Below are positions 22,328 to 33,990 of a stretch of 64,000 bases of DNA, piece by piece. This DNA is from Marisa cornuarietis (Eukaryota; Mollusca; Gastropoda; Architaenioglossa; Ampullariidae): the NCBI GenBank assembly GCA_004794655.1, contig SMMW01000125.1, positions 1,964,608-2,028,607 of the forward strand, read 5' to 3'. The number at the start of each line of letters is the position of its first letter. Position 1 is the first letter of the stretch. Below the pieces are notes generated by a model. That model had not been told where the DNA came from. It saw only the letters and a list, made by a program, of their open reading frames with translations, and made no database searches. Position numbers and translations under genes: made by a program.

Positions 22328-25300
22328 GTGAGACAATAGAGAATGATGAGCCACGCCCCCTCCCCCACATTACACTCTTCGAGTACAGGAAGTAGGGGGG
22401 AGGTACATTGGTGAGAACAGCGAGAGAGAGAGAGAGAGAGCTTGAGGTGTAGACTTCTGTCCAGACACGGGTTTCAAGCAAAGCAGTGAATATCTTACAT
22501 ATCACACAGTTATCGCCACTTTAATATCAGTGGGGTTGGGACTATCATTGATTGAAAACCGGTCATCGACATATTGTGGATATTATTATTTGTGTTGTGT
22601 GATAACAGTTTGATTGTGACAGAGTAGCAACACTACAAGACATCAACATCACATTCACACAACACAAACATCCGTTACCTTGAGTTTTCTCACAAACAAC
22701 TACAAACATTCAATTTTTAAAAACTTTACTGCTATCTCCGTGCGTGTATCTGTGCGTGTGTGTGTGCGTCGGTGTGTGATGCATTAGGCAAATTTTTATT
22801 GTAAAACTTTGAGACAACTGCTGGTACACATATGTAACATCCCTTCCTGTACACACTCCTCTCAGTGATGTGTGTGTTGTTCAGTCTCACGATGTTGTCC
22901 TCTAACTGTAATAACTGTCACACACACACACAGCCACCTACAGGAGGAGGTGGAAGACAAAGTTCTACAGGCGGTGGCGGGGTGAAAGTTTACCTACACG
23001 CCGTGACTGATGAAGAGGCTGAACTACTGACAGATACAGGTGGGCTGTCTTTTCTCAGAATTTGTGTTTGTTTTTTTACGGACAATAGACAAAAGTAGGA
23101 TAAAAAGCAGACAGGAGTGAAGTAGTAAAACAGCTTTCAGATGTAAACAGCATAGTCAGAAAATCCACGAGAATGATGGAGGACTGAGAGAGAAATGACA
23201 ATGATGATGATGATAAGCTTGATTATCACCAGTACAGTAATGATTGTGTGTGTTCCATGTAGTTTTCAAGATTTTTGTTCATAAAACTTACTATCAGCCA
23301 TTACAGATTGTTGAAATAATAATGACCGATTCAAGATCGATTATCTGTTATATTGTAGGTGATGTTTATGCGCCTTGACAAGCCCTATTCAAACATTTTC
23401 CTTTTTAGCAAACACACGCCCCCTGGAAGAGGTGAAGAAGATGTCAGGCGCTGACGTAGAGTTGAACCCCAACCCCTCACCTGTACCAGGTATGAAGATT
23501 CTCAACATCCGCGGTGATTCTTCTCAGATGGAGGCAGCAGTCAGACTCATCGGACACAAGACTGGTTCACAGGTTTGTTTCCTGACAAATAAATGTATAT
23601 TACAACATATTACAACATATTACAACCTATTACAACAGTGTGTAACAAACTATAACCCAGGAGATAACAAATACCTGAGTGGATGACAGAATGTTACAAT
23701 GCTATCTCTCCAGTAATAAACAGCAGTAGCTAAGAAAAAAAATCTAAAATACACCAAATGGCTTAGAGATAATAGGCAGTTATTATTATTTAATTTACCA
23801 AAATGGTGTTGCCACAGGGGAGATTATCAGAGCAAGCCCAGACATTCTGGCTACAGTGGGTTGAGGCCGCGTTCCCTGATCTCGACTCTCGCGCCTACTT
23901 CCTGCCTCCTGTCTACATCAACCGCGTGCCGATGACCAGACAGTCGACTGCAGGTCAGGATGTTCTCGTCCTACAGTCAGCACCTGGACAGGCTGGTCAG
24001 TCTCACCAACTGCCGACAACTTCATCGTCTGCTGCTCATCCGTCCAGTCCTCAGCCTCGTCGTCTTCAGGACAGTGACATCAGAGACGATGCAGCCATGC
24101 AACGGATTTTTGTCTGTCTTCAGAAACTGTGTGAAGAGAAGAGAGATGTCATGGTTGCAATGACTCAGCTTCAGTTCGGACAGTACCTGGGTGAACCTTG
24201 TTACACTGCCGCCGCTACCCAGCTACCCCGACCCTCCAACCTTCCTCCTTCTCTACCACAGAAGTTCAAAGAGGGAGACTTTGATGTTCTTCTAATTCAC
24301 CGACAGTACGGACTGGTAGTCTGTGAGGTGAAGACCTTTGGTGACAATATAAAAACTGTGAACATGTCACAGCAGGATGTAAACAACAACATTAGAAAGA
24401 AACTGACAGAGGCCATGTCACAGCTGGACAAGGCGGAGGCCATGTTGTCTCACCTGGTGTCTGACATCTCACCTGGTCTGCCCGTCACTAAGGTCATCGC
24501 TTTCCCCAACCTCACAGTTTGTCAAGTTCAACAGGTCATCTCCGGCGACACCCACCTGACTCAGGTTAAAGTTCATTCTGTGCACTTGACATTCTTACAC
24601 ATAAACACCTTTACACCGCACAGGATCAGTTTTGAACTGACATATTTTTACTTTTATTTCTTAGTCTAACCGTATCCACTAGACGATATGGTTAGGATTA
24701 CAGTTATGATACTGTTTGTCAATGGCTGCTTAATAATAAATGTTTACGGTAGTAAGTCAGCATGGACCTCGCTAGCGATGCACAATATTGTCTTCTTGTT
24801 AGTCACAGAGCCCCCTATAGACGGCATGTTGTGGAAAAAATTGAATAGAATCAAATATAAAAGAGAATGTTGTCAAGTCTGTCAGCACCTAACCAGTGAC
24901 TAACAACTATTAGCAAACCAGGCTACTGAGTAAATAAGTCTTCTGGTAACTTCTCTCAGTTTATAACAGACATGTCAGTTTCTTGTCAAATTGAATGAAC
25001 TTATTACAGGACCTGTGTGGGTGTCTGGGAACAAGAGACGCCGCCGACATCGCTGGTGTGTGTCTGTGCTCTGATCAGTTGTCTGACCCCAAGACCCCGT
25101 GTGACGTCAGTAGTCACGTGCTGAGGGAACTCGGACACTGGTGGCAGCGACGTGTGGCTGGGGCTGGACCTGACTCTCAGAACATGACTTCACACGTGTA
25201 CAGGCGTCTGGTAGCCAGGTGAGTCAAATAAGGTCTATAATGGTATAAGGTCTATGATGGTATGAGGTCTGTAATAGTAGGAGGTACATTGGTAGCCATT

Positions 25301-28300
25301 ATCCAAGTAACACAAGTAAGCTTAAATGTGCTTCAATATTTTTTCTGGCGAATTTACTAAGAGCGTTTTTCATCTTAAAAAAAATCAAGGTTTTTATTCA
25401 AAAATATTAATGTCACGTGACAGCCCGGTCAGGACTTGCAGTGAGCACACGAAGGTGTTCCGAATGTTCCAGAAATCGACCTCTGTCTCTCTCATGCTAA
25501 GATGTCCTGACTACTTATTGTCGCTTTCCCACAATTTGGGCACAACATTTCTCTGTGAAGTTTGTCATTATAGTCAGCAAAGTTTTCAGTAAGAGATTTT
25601 CTTTCTTCTTCTTCTTATTCCTGTTCGCTCCCAGTGGAGCATAGGGCCGCAACCACACCCCGCCAACGGACCCGGTTCTGGGCATTCCTTTCTAGTTGGG
25701 ACCATGTCATTCCAGCTGTCTCTGCCTCTCTGTGGACTGATCTCCTCCACGTCTCTCTGGATCTCCCAACCCTGCGCCTCCCCTGTGGGTTCCAACCCAG
25801 AGCTTGTTTCGTTAAGTTGTCGGCTGGCTTTCGTAAGGTGTGACCAATCCAGCCCCACTTCCGCTTCCTGATGTCGTGGCTGGCATAATTTTGATTGGTT
25901 CTCTCCCACAGGTCTGTATTGGAGATCTTATCAGGTCATCTGATGTTGAGGATGTGGCGCAGACATCTGTTGACGAATGTCTGTATCTTGTTAGTGATGG
26001 CATTTGTCACTCGCCATGTCTCCGATCCATATAGAAGTATTGCCTTTACATTTGTGTTAAAGATGCGGATCTTGGTGTGTAAAGATAGAGCCTTGGAGTT
26101 ACAGATAGGTCGTAGGGTGTGGAGTGCAAGCCTGGCTTTGTTTGTTCGGCTTCTTACATCCTCATCTAAACCTCCATCTTTGCTGACTATGCTGCCAAGG
26201 TAGGTGAAACGGTCAGACTCTGTAATGCATTCCCCATGCAGTTGTAGTGGGGCTTCTTGCTTGTTGTTGACCCGCATTACTTCCGTCTTCTTGATGTTGA
26301 TGGTCAGGCCCGTCATTGCTGCTTCTTCTGCGAGCCGAGTGAGCTTTGTCTGTGCGTGTTGTTGTTTGTGGGACAGCAGGCTGATGTCGTCTGCAAAGTC
26401 GAGGTCTTCAAGTTGCCTGGCGAAGGTCCACTGAATGCCCGTGTTACTGCTAGAGGTTGTTCTTCTCATGATCCAGTCTATAGAGATTTTCTTCAGGAAC
26501 TGATATTTCCTCGGCAGAACTTGTGAAACTTCACATCTTTAAATTTACTCCCCATGTCTGCTGTCTTTAAGATGTTATCAAACAGATTTTCTGTCGCTGA
26601 AAATCTTGTCAACTTGAGATGATTGAGTGAGAGTGAGAGTGTTGTAGCCAGTCTCACACAGCCTTACAAACAACAAATAAAGTCCATGTATTTCCTTGAA
26701 ATGTTGTTATCGGTGAACTCGCGATGACAATGTTTTACTGTCATGTGACACAGTCTGCCATAAACCACTGTTTGTCAGTCTGACATCATCTCATGAAGAC
26801 TGACTGTTTTAAGGGAGGGAGTGACCACTGGAATGCGGGGCAGCCCCACTTCACTTCACGCCTTACTGTCTCCTCTTTGGTCACAGGACTTGTTAAAATA
26901 GACAAGTTGTCAAATGTGAACCTCCTTTATAGCATAACAGTCGTAGCATCTGATCATATAACAGTCACTAGCTAGTCGTCAATACTATTTCCATGTGTAC
27001 TGTCAGGGAAGTGAGCTCAGTTTTAAGTGTAAATTGTGCTACGATGAATTTGATAATCTGCTGTAGGTTTCCAGGCAAACAAAGTGGTTATTTAATGTAA
27101 ATACACCAAAATGTTCGGCTGAAACTCGTTAGAACAAATCTTGAATGAAAGACCAAGCGGTCCTTCTCCACTTACCAGTTTAAAAAGGATAAACAAATAT
27201 AGTGTCGAGGTCTTTCTACCTGTAAATCCAACTTCTCTCTATTTAGTTAACAAGTTCACCTAAAAGGAAGAATTCATTTGAATATGAAATAAAAATGATT
27301 GAGATAGACATGCTGACTCTTACTGCACTGGTTGACTGACTTTTTACACCCGATGGTCAGTAGGTCCTTGGAACTGGCCGGTTATGTAAGAACAACAACT
27401 GAGTGTCGCCTAGGGGGGTAGATTGTTAATTGAGAACCCAGCGCACGTAGCCATGACAATGGAGGTTGTTGTCCTTGCTGCAGACGGACCGTTGGTGCCG
27501 AGCGAGGAAAGCAGACGATGGGGGCGGTGGTCAGTTTAGTCTAGGTTGATAGGTTATGGCGGTTATGCATTGGCTAGCGAGTGTGTAGCAGACCACGTGG
27601 GTAGCCTAATAACCGGTGCACCATTGGCTAGTAAAGAAGCGCATGTGTCGCAAGCGAATATGAGAGCGGAAGAGCCAATGGGAGACCACTGACACACCTG
27701 ACCACGTGGAAAAGAGCCAATGAGAAACCACTGACAAACCTGACCACGTGAACGAAGAAATGAGAGAAGAAAAGTGGCTTTCTCGCTCGAACCCTCGAAG
27801 GAGCCAGACGTGTGTATCGCCAGGTGGGTGCTGGGTACAAGAGGTCGGAGTTGGTCCATCTCTATCTACAGTGGCCTGTATTTCCACAGCTAGCATCACT
27901 CGGGTCTAGTGGTGTGATAACGGAGTCACGGGACAGCCTGACAGGGAGAGGAAGATCGCCCGCTCTGAGCCAGGAGCGTATGTAACCGAGTGAGTGAAGG
28001 CGACGGGTCTCAGGAGACGGAACTACACCTGTCGTAGGTTCCAGATGTCTGGGGACAGGGTTCCCGGGGAAGCAGGCCAGAGAGAGAGAGAGACAGCCAG
28101 AGTCACGGCGGAGAGGGTGACACGAGTCGTCAGGAATACAGTGTGTGTTCAGTGGACCATCCCAGTGACAAGCGCTGAAGCAGTTCAAAAAGTGGTTTTG
28201 AGAACTGGTGGTTTGGAAGCGGACTGCGGGTCCGGGTCGTATGTAAATTCCGTGCAAACATCTGATGTTGTTTGTGTATGAACGGAAGTAGCTCAACTCT

Positions 28301-29458
28301 TGATTGATCCTTGTATCTATATGGAATGTCATTATTATCCTATGATCTCTTAATGTGCTCAATTTGATTTATTTGTGTGTGTAATTATAATGTTATAGGT
28401 TTGCCAACCTTGTCTGTTGGTTGTGTTGCACACGTGGGAGACGTAGTTGTAGTACGTGAGAGTGTGAAAAGTGCGAACCACGGGTGAGTTTTTGTGAGGG
28501 GCTTACAGTGGGTACAGCGAGCCAGCAGAGAGTCCCATTCCACTCGGGCTGATTAGCCCAGATCCTCTTACCCGGGGTAATAATCGTCACAACTATATAG
28601 AGTGTATCGCTGTACGGAGTAGAGACTGCATCCCTATTTACAGGAAATCACTGCATAAAACGTTCTGTTGACAGAAGTCAACTGACAAAGAAGTGAAAGA
28701 TCAGTGAGTGTCTGACCTCACACCAAGAAACAAGGTGTATAGTCATTGTCACTCTACTCTCTACATCTCACTTCACTCTTCTGTCTGTTCAGTCAACAAG
28801 TGAATGGCACTCACTGTAACAGCAAACACTTTGAGTGGCAAAAGTCAAACTGTCATCAATGTTGAGAAGGAAAAGTGGAGGGTAACATGAAGTAAAGAGA
28901 GAGACTGACAATCAAACATAACAGTTACAATAGATGAGAACTCTCTCGTCTCTCACCTGGGTGTCAATGTACTGATGGTCTTCTCTCTCACCTGACAGTC
29001 TGACAGTCGCCCTTCGTATTCACAAGACACGCGTGTCATGACAATGATACAAGTCACTTCAGTCCAGCTTATAACGGAGACTCCTATTACTGCTGATCAT
29101 ATGTCACATCATGTACAATATTCTTTCTCTCTACTTTCTCTCCATCTCACATCTCAATAAACAAAGACAGTCAGTCTTTAAGATGTTGAGGTCAGAGACT
29201 TGAGGTCAGTTAGTCTTTGTGTCACTCAACTGTCGTCTGCTTCACTTCATGGCACAACATTAGGAAAATGTCAGCCGACATGAATGAAATCAGCTTTTTA
29301 AGGTTTGGCTTTCATCTTGCTACACATCATCACATTTTTCTTTCCACCAGAATCAAGAGGATGGGAGGTGTCGTCAGTAAGTGACAGTGTCAGTGTAGTT
29401 TGTAACAATAACCTGTTTATTCCAACGGTTTTGCTATAAACATCTTGTGTTCTTTCCA

Positions 29459-29512
<54 letters not shown>

Positions 29513-31169
29513 ACTAGATTCTGTGGTCCGGCGACAACAGTGAGTGTGCCATGTACAAGTCCTCCACGTGTGAGTGTCAAGACCCTGGGTCAGGCCGTGT
29601 GGTGTACAGGAGAGTGCTATACTGCTGTAATAACACTCTTCCCGGAGCAACTTCACCTGCTCAACACGGCGCCTCCCACACTCTTTGTCACCGGACCGCC
29701 CGGCACAGGTAAAACCCTGGTGCTGCTGATGACGGGTAGAAAATGGCTGCGATGTGGTCACCACGTCTACATTGTGAGTACTTGGGATGCGAGTCGTGCA
29801 GCGTGCATCATGTTGTACCACCTGTTGCTGCAGACAGTAAACACACAACAGTCAGCAGGTGTATCACCCGGTCAGCCTCACCTCCTGCTGTATGAGCTTG
29901 ATGACGATAAAGACGTGGAGAAGGCCGTCAACGACTTGTCACAGACGGCGAGCAGAGGGTCGTTGTACGTCATCGCTGATGAAGTGACGTGGTGAGTAGT
30001 ACAACGTGTGATGTGATGATAGACACACAGGTAGATGGCGCTCGCTTGTATCTCATCATCACCACCAGGTGTGTAACAGGTGATAATTCCTCAATGGTTG
30101 TCACACCTGATGGAGGTGTTGTGATGCAGATAAAAGTAGATTTGTTGTTACATCGGCTGTTACACAGATTGTGTAGCAACACGTGTCATTATTATGACGT
30201 CATTTACATAGCGTGTGTTCAGACGTCATGAATTGATGACGTCACACAATACACACAAACATAAACACACATATTAGTGACAGTACACAGTGTAACACGT
30301 GTATCTCAGTCTCTGTAACACTCATGTCTGTGACAGTAACTTCCAGACTGTGTGTGACAAGCTGCTGACACAAGTTCCTCGTCTCCATCTTTGGGCGGCA
30401 AGTTGTTACCATGGAAACGCACCCGCCGGCTGGCAAGTGGAATATTTAACCAGACCCCTCCGCTCTCCACCGGCCGTCGTCAGGGAAGTCGAGCAGAGCG
30501 TGTATATCACTTATAGTGCTGTCCAGTCGTACAGAGAGCGTGGTGTGCCCGACCACACAGACGGCCCGCCAGTCAGACGACTGTATCACGGAGGTCAGGG
30601 TCACTCAGGTGTCAGGCCAGGTGACTGTGTCACGTGCGGTGGTGAGGTGGTCAGCTTCCTACACAGTCTCCGTGTTGGTGTTACGGGTAGGTGTGGGTAT
30701 TGTGTAGTGTAACGTCTGTTGACAGGTGAACAGGTAACGGTGTGATAATAACAAGCAGGTGAGAAACAGTCTCGTGAAGAAGACAGTGTGTTAGTCACGT
30801 GTGTTAGTCACGTGTGTTAGTCATGTCATGTGTGTAGCACTCTAGTAGTGTACTTAGTTATTTCTGTAGTTGTGTAGACTGTAGAGGGCACTACGGTCGT
30901 CTGACCCACACAGTGCGGGTAAGGTAAAGGTAAAAGATCATCACAAACCCTTGTCCGGTGGTTGTAGAGTGAGGGGTTAGAGACCCCACTTTCCTCGGGG
31001 CCAGCATTTACATGAGGTGGTGCACAACCCTCTAAGGAGTCAGGTACCCATTCCCGTCAGCTGGGTCGACTGGGGAAAGTTTGCTTATCGGGAATTGAAC
31101 CAGAGAGCTGTTGGTTCGGACGCCAGCGCTCTAACCACTCGGCCATCCGCTTCCCCTGTGGATGTGTAA

Positions 31170-31211
<42 letters not shown>

Positions 31212-31734
31212 ATGTGATGATGTCTCTGTTTATATCCATGTGTCTGTCAGTGTGTACGTAGACATCAGGGACAGACGTGTTGTTACATGTCACCATGTGA
31301 TGATGTCACTGTTTATATCCATGTGTCTGTCAGTGTGTACGCTCTGTCTCTGACATGTGACTTACACAAGAAACTCACTTTGAATGTTAACAGAGAATGT
31401 CACCACAACAGCCACGACCGTCACCTCCACCAATGGCGACACAACACCACCCTGTCTACAGTGGAGAGACGTGCTGGTGTTGGACTGGAATACAGTTAGT
31501 GACAACTCGGGTATGGTGAAGGCGTTTAAAGAAGCGGGTATCCCAGTGCGGGTGATGAAGGATGATGACATCGAGGACGTGGTCACGGCCCGCAGTGACG
31601 TGGTGTGGGTGGCTGATGGACATCGTGTTCAGGGTCTGGAGAGAAAAGTCGTCGTCTGTCTGTGTGATGATTATGTTGCCCGACTTCACTGCATGTCCCG
31701 CTGTACGTCACAACTTGTGATTGTCTCCTACTGA
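22295..31734 (+). CDS. Intact 8-exon KH-like/NERD nuclease/SF1 helicase gene (NSH copy 2)
   Basis: Exons by hand: 22295-22327, 22934-23039, 23409-23572, 23818-24564, 25010-25218, 29518-29991, 30337-30686 and 31394-31734. All introns are GT-AG, junction phases agree, and the total is 2424 nt, or 807 residues plus stop. Domains in order: short N-terminus (1-11), Gly-rich linker and KH-like segment (12-101), NERD/PD-(D/E)XK-like nuclease core in exon 4 (D257 in GDFD, then CEVK with E271 and K273), a helical Cys/Trp-rich segment (351-419), and a UvrD-like SF1 helicase with Walker A GPPGTGKT (479-486), Walker B-like DE (574-575), motif III-like LHLWAAS, motif V-like GHRVQGLER and motif VI-like SRCTSQLVIV. 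NERD-helicase fusions are known in bacteria; role here is inferred to be nucleic-acid cleavage and unwinding, possibly defence. No signal peptide or membrane segment is apparent. The start is the ATG shared by both copies. Exon boundaries are unverified by RNA. Confidence 0.82.
22328..22933. other. NSH copy 2 intron 1
   Basis: Donor GTGAGAC after exon 1. It contains a (GA)n tract at 22421-22440 and ends in (CA)n before exon 2. No other feature is seen. Confidence 0.55.
22934..23039 (+). CDS. NSH copy 2 exon 2 (Gly-rich linker, start of KH-like segment)
   Basis: Preceded by a (CA)n tract ending in CAG and followed by GTGGG. It encodes two TGGGG runs and then a strand-like VKVYLHAV and an acidic helix, entering in phase 0 and leaving in phase 1. 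No counterpart exists in copy 1. It is essential for frame between exons 1 and 3. Confidence 0.65.
23409..23572 (+). CDS. NSH copy 2 exon 3 (KH-like RNA-binding half)
   Basis: The pattern LEEVKKMSGADVEL, then ILNIRGDSSQMEAAVRLI, resembles the second half of a type I KH domain (helix, strand, strand, helix). The classical GXXG loop is not seen, so RNA binding is uncertain. The homologous exon in copy 1 is 2269-2432, of identical length (164 nt). Confidence 0.7.
23818..24564 (+). CDS. NSH copy 2 exon 4 (NERD/PD-(D/E)XK-like nuclease)
   Basis: This 249-codon exon begins after TTGCCACAG and ends ACTCAG|GTTAA. GDFDVLLIHRQYGLVVCEVK gives the D-x(13)-E-x-K arrangement of the PD-(D/E)XK fold, as in NERD domains. 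A low-complexity Pro/Ser/Gln linker separates an N-terminal helical block from the core. Helices after the core include NNNIRKK and AEAMLSHLVSDI. Catalytic residues are retained in both this copy and copy 1. Confidence 0.8.
25010..25218 (+). CDS. NSH copy 2 exon 5 (possible death-fold helical segment)
   Basis: This exon encodes a compact helical segment of about 69 residues: LCGCLGTRDAADIAGVCL, then VLRELGHWWQRR, then VYRRLVAR. Spacing of the Leu/Trp residues resembles a death-fold domain, but the match is weak and made by eye. It ends in phase 2 (AG|GTGAG). The first 150 nt nearly equal the copy 1 exon; the last 50 diverge. Confidence 0.72.
25586..26525 (-). mobile_element. RTE-like non-LTR retrotransposon 3' fragment
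   Basis: On the minus strand from 26525: DWIMRRTTSSSNTGIQW, catalytic FADDISLLS, NIKKTEVMRVNNK, FTYLGSIVSKDGG, ILLYGSETW, RCLRHILNIR, then a TGA where a Trp is expected, then RKRKWGWIGHTLRKPADN, GRSRETWRR and RVRWRGVVAALCS. It ends with an AAGAAGAAGAAAG-type tail. This order fits the RT palm/thumb and C-terminus of RTE-clade elements. It is 5'-truncated with a stop, so inactive. It lies in NSH copy 2 intron 5. Confidence 0.8.
26526..27440. other. NSH copy 2 intron 5 segment, nothing recognised
   Basis: Unique-looking AT-rich sequence with no coding motif. Confidence 0.4.
27560..28600. repeat. Dispersed repeat, copy 1, with promoter-like head
   Basis: 27860-28600 matches 36545-37200 in reverse orientation over most of its length. 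Shared landmarks are GTGAGTGAAGGCGACGGGTC, CTGGGGACAG, GCGAGCCAGCAGAG and CGTCACAA. Before it, 27685-27750 holds two roughly 41-bp units with CCAATG and CACGTG. TGTGATAA at 27913 and GTCACA at 28591 could be LTR-like ends, but no target duplication is visible. Confidence 0.6.
28601..29069. other. NSH copy 2 intron 5 segment before the conserved block
   Basis: No coding or repeat feature is recognised. Confidence 0.4.
29070..29517. repeat. Duplicated intron block of NSH copy 2 with (GT)n acceptor tract
   Basis: Counterpart of 7857-8318. The (GT)n part, 29460-29512, includes one GC unit and ends GTGACTAG at exon 6. Confidence 0.85.
29518..29991 (+). CDS. NSH copy 2 exon 6 (P-loop to Walker B of SF1 helicase)
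   Basis: This exon carries FVTGPPGTGKTLVLLMTG (motif I), VYIVSTWDASRAA (motif Ia position) and LYVIADEV (motif II). Its 3' splice acceptor directly follows about 50 bp of (GT)n and reads GTGACTAG. It splices in phase 2, completing AG|A for Arg, and leaves as TG|GTGAG, joining exon 7 to give Cys. Confidence 0.8.
30337..30686 (+). CDS. NSH copy 2 exon 7 (helicase motifs III/IV, CxxC)
   Basis: Starts after CTGTGACAG and ends TTACGG|GTAGG, phase 2 to phase 1. LHLWAASCYHGNAPAGW occupies the motif III position and EYLTRPLRSPP the motif IV region. A later GDCVTCGGE contains CxxC. The 5' part of this exon is deleted from copy 1. Confidence 0.78.
30915..31157 (-). mobile_element. tRNA-derived SINE, copy 2
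   Basis: Same family and orientation as 15975-16246: minus-strand GCGGATGGCCGAGTGGTTAG and GGTTCAATTCCCGATAAGC, with the shared body GACCCCACTTTCCTCGGGG. It is in intron 7 of NSH copy 2 and about 25 bp shorter than the other copy. Confidence 0.78.
31165..31345. repeat. (CA)n tract and ~81-bp tandem pair in NSH intron 7
   Basis: (CA)n at 31171-31210 is followed by two copies of CATGTGATGATGTC-CTGTTTATATCCATGTGTC. Confidence 0.75.
31394..31734 (+). CDS. NSH copy 2 exon 8 (helicase C-terminal motifs V/VI, stop)
   Basis: The terminal exon encodes a second RecA-like half: RDVLVLDW, GIPVRVMKDDDIEDV, the motif V-like GHRVQGLERKVVVC and the motif VI-like CMSRCTSQLVIVSY before TGA. Arg797 sits where the arginine finger is expected, although the canonical YVALTRA wording has degenerated. 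Relics of this exon lie near 39.8 and 49.6 kb. Confidence 0.8.
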
Positions 31735-31769
31735 CGACAAACTGATGGTCATCTGACGTCATCACCTGT

Positions 31770-33926
31770 GTAACTGTGTGTGTGTGAACACTATTCTTTG
31801 TATTGCTGTGTGTGTGACTGTGTTTATGATTGCTGTGTGTGTGAGTGTGTGTGTGACTATGTGTGTGCACACTATTCTATGTATTGCTGTGTGTAGGACT
31901 GTGTGTGAGTGTGTGTGTGTGTGACTATGTGTGTGACTGTGTGTGTGTGAGTGTGCACACTAATCTATGTATTGCTGTGTGTGTAGGACTGTGTGTGTAT
32001 GACTGTGTGTGTGTGAGTGTGTGTGTGGGGGGGCCTCTGTGTGTGTATGACTTTGTGTGTGAGTGTGCACACTATTCTATGTATTGCTGTGTGTGTGAGT
32101 GTGTGTGTGACTATGTGTGTGTGTGCACACTATTCTATGTATTGCTGTGTGTAGGACTGTGTTTGTGAGTGTGTGTGTGTGACTATGTGTGTGACTGTGT
32201 GTGTGTGACTATGTGTGTGACTGTGTGTGTGTGTGTGTGAGTGTGCACACTAATCTATGTATTGCTGTGTGTGTACGACTGTATGTGTATGACTGTGTGT
32301 GTGAGTGTGTGTATGACTGTGTGTTTCGGGGGGGGGGGACTCTGTGTGAGTGTGTGTATGTGTGTGTGCACACTATTCTATGTATAACTGTGTGTGAGTG
32401 TGTGTATGTGTGTGTATAACTGTGTGTGTATGTGTTTATGACTGTGTGTGACTGTGTGTGTGGGTGAGTGTGCACACTAATCTATGTATTGCTCTGTGTG
32501 TGGGACTGTGTGTGTGAGTGTGTGTCTGGCTGTGTGTGTGTGAGTGTGAACACTAATCTATGCACTGCTCTCTGTGTGGGACTGTGTGTATGTGCTCTGT
32601 GTGTGTGAGTGTGTGTATGACTCTGTGTATGACTGTGTGTGTGTGTGTGTGCACACTATTCTATGTATTGCTATGTGTGTATGACTGTGTGTGACTGTGT
32701 GTGTGACTGTGTGTATGACTGTGTGTGACTGTGTGTGTGTGACTGTGTGTGTGACTGTGTGTGAGTGTGCACACTATTCTATGTATTCCTATGTGTGTAT
32801 GACTGTGTGTCTGAGTGTGTGACTGTGTGTGTGTGCACACTATTCTATGTATTGCTGTGTGTGTAGGACTGTGTGTATGACTGAGTGTGTGTGAGACTCT
32901 GTGTGTGTATGACTGTGTGTGTGTGAGACTCTGTGTGTGTATGACTGTGTGTGTATGACTGTGTGTGTGTGAGACTCTGTGTGTGTATGACTGTGTGTGT
33001 GTGTGCACACTATTCTATGTATTCCTATGTGTGTATGACTGTGTGTGTGAGTGTGTGACTGTGTGTGTGACTATGTGTGTGACTGTGTGTGTGAGTGTGC
33101 ACACTAATCTATGTATTGCTGTGTTTGTAGGACTGTGTGTGTATGACTCTGTGTGTGTGTGTGCACACTATTCTATGTATTGCTGTGTGTGTGTGAGTGT
33201 GTATGACTGTGTGTGTATGACTGTGTGTGTGAGTGTGTGTGTGGTCACACTATTCTATGTATTGCTGTGTGTGTGTATGACTGTGTGTGTGTGTGTGAGT
33301 GTGTGTGTGGTCACACTATTCTATGTATTGCTGTGTGTGTGTATGACTGTGTGTGTGTGTGTGTGTGTACACACTATTCTATGTCGATGTGCTGTGTGTG
33401 TATGACTGTGTGACTGTGTGTGTATGTGTGTGTGAGTGTACACACTATTTTATTCTATGTGCTGTGTGTGTGTGTGTGTGTGTGCACACTATTCTATGTA
33501 TTGCTGTGTGTGTGACTGTGTGTGTGACTGTGTGTGTGAGTGTGCACTATTCTATGTCTATGTGCTGTGATGTGTGTGTGTATATGTGTGTATGTGTGTG
33601 TGTCTGTGTTTGTGTGTGCACACTATTCTATGACTATGTGCTGTGATGTGTGTGTGTGTATTTGTGTGTATGTGTGTGTGTGTATGACTGTGTGTATGAC
33701 TGTGTGTGTGAGTGTGTGTGAGTGTGCACTATTCTATGTCTATGTGCTGTGATGTGTGTGTGTGTGTATATGTGTGTATGTGTGTGTGTGTGTTTGTGTG
33801 TGTGTTTGTGTGTGTGTGCACACTATTCTATGTCTATGTGCTGTGATGTGTGTGTTTGTGTATATGTGTGTATGTGTGTGTGTGTGTGTTCGTGTGTGTG
33901 TGTGCACACTATTCTATGTCTATGTG

Positions 33927-33990
<64 letters not shown>

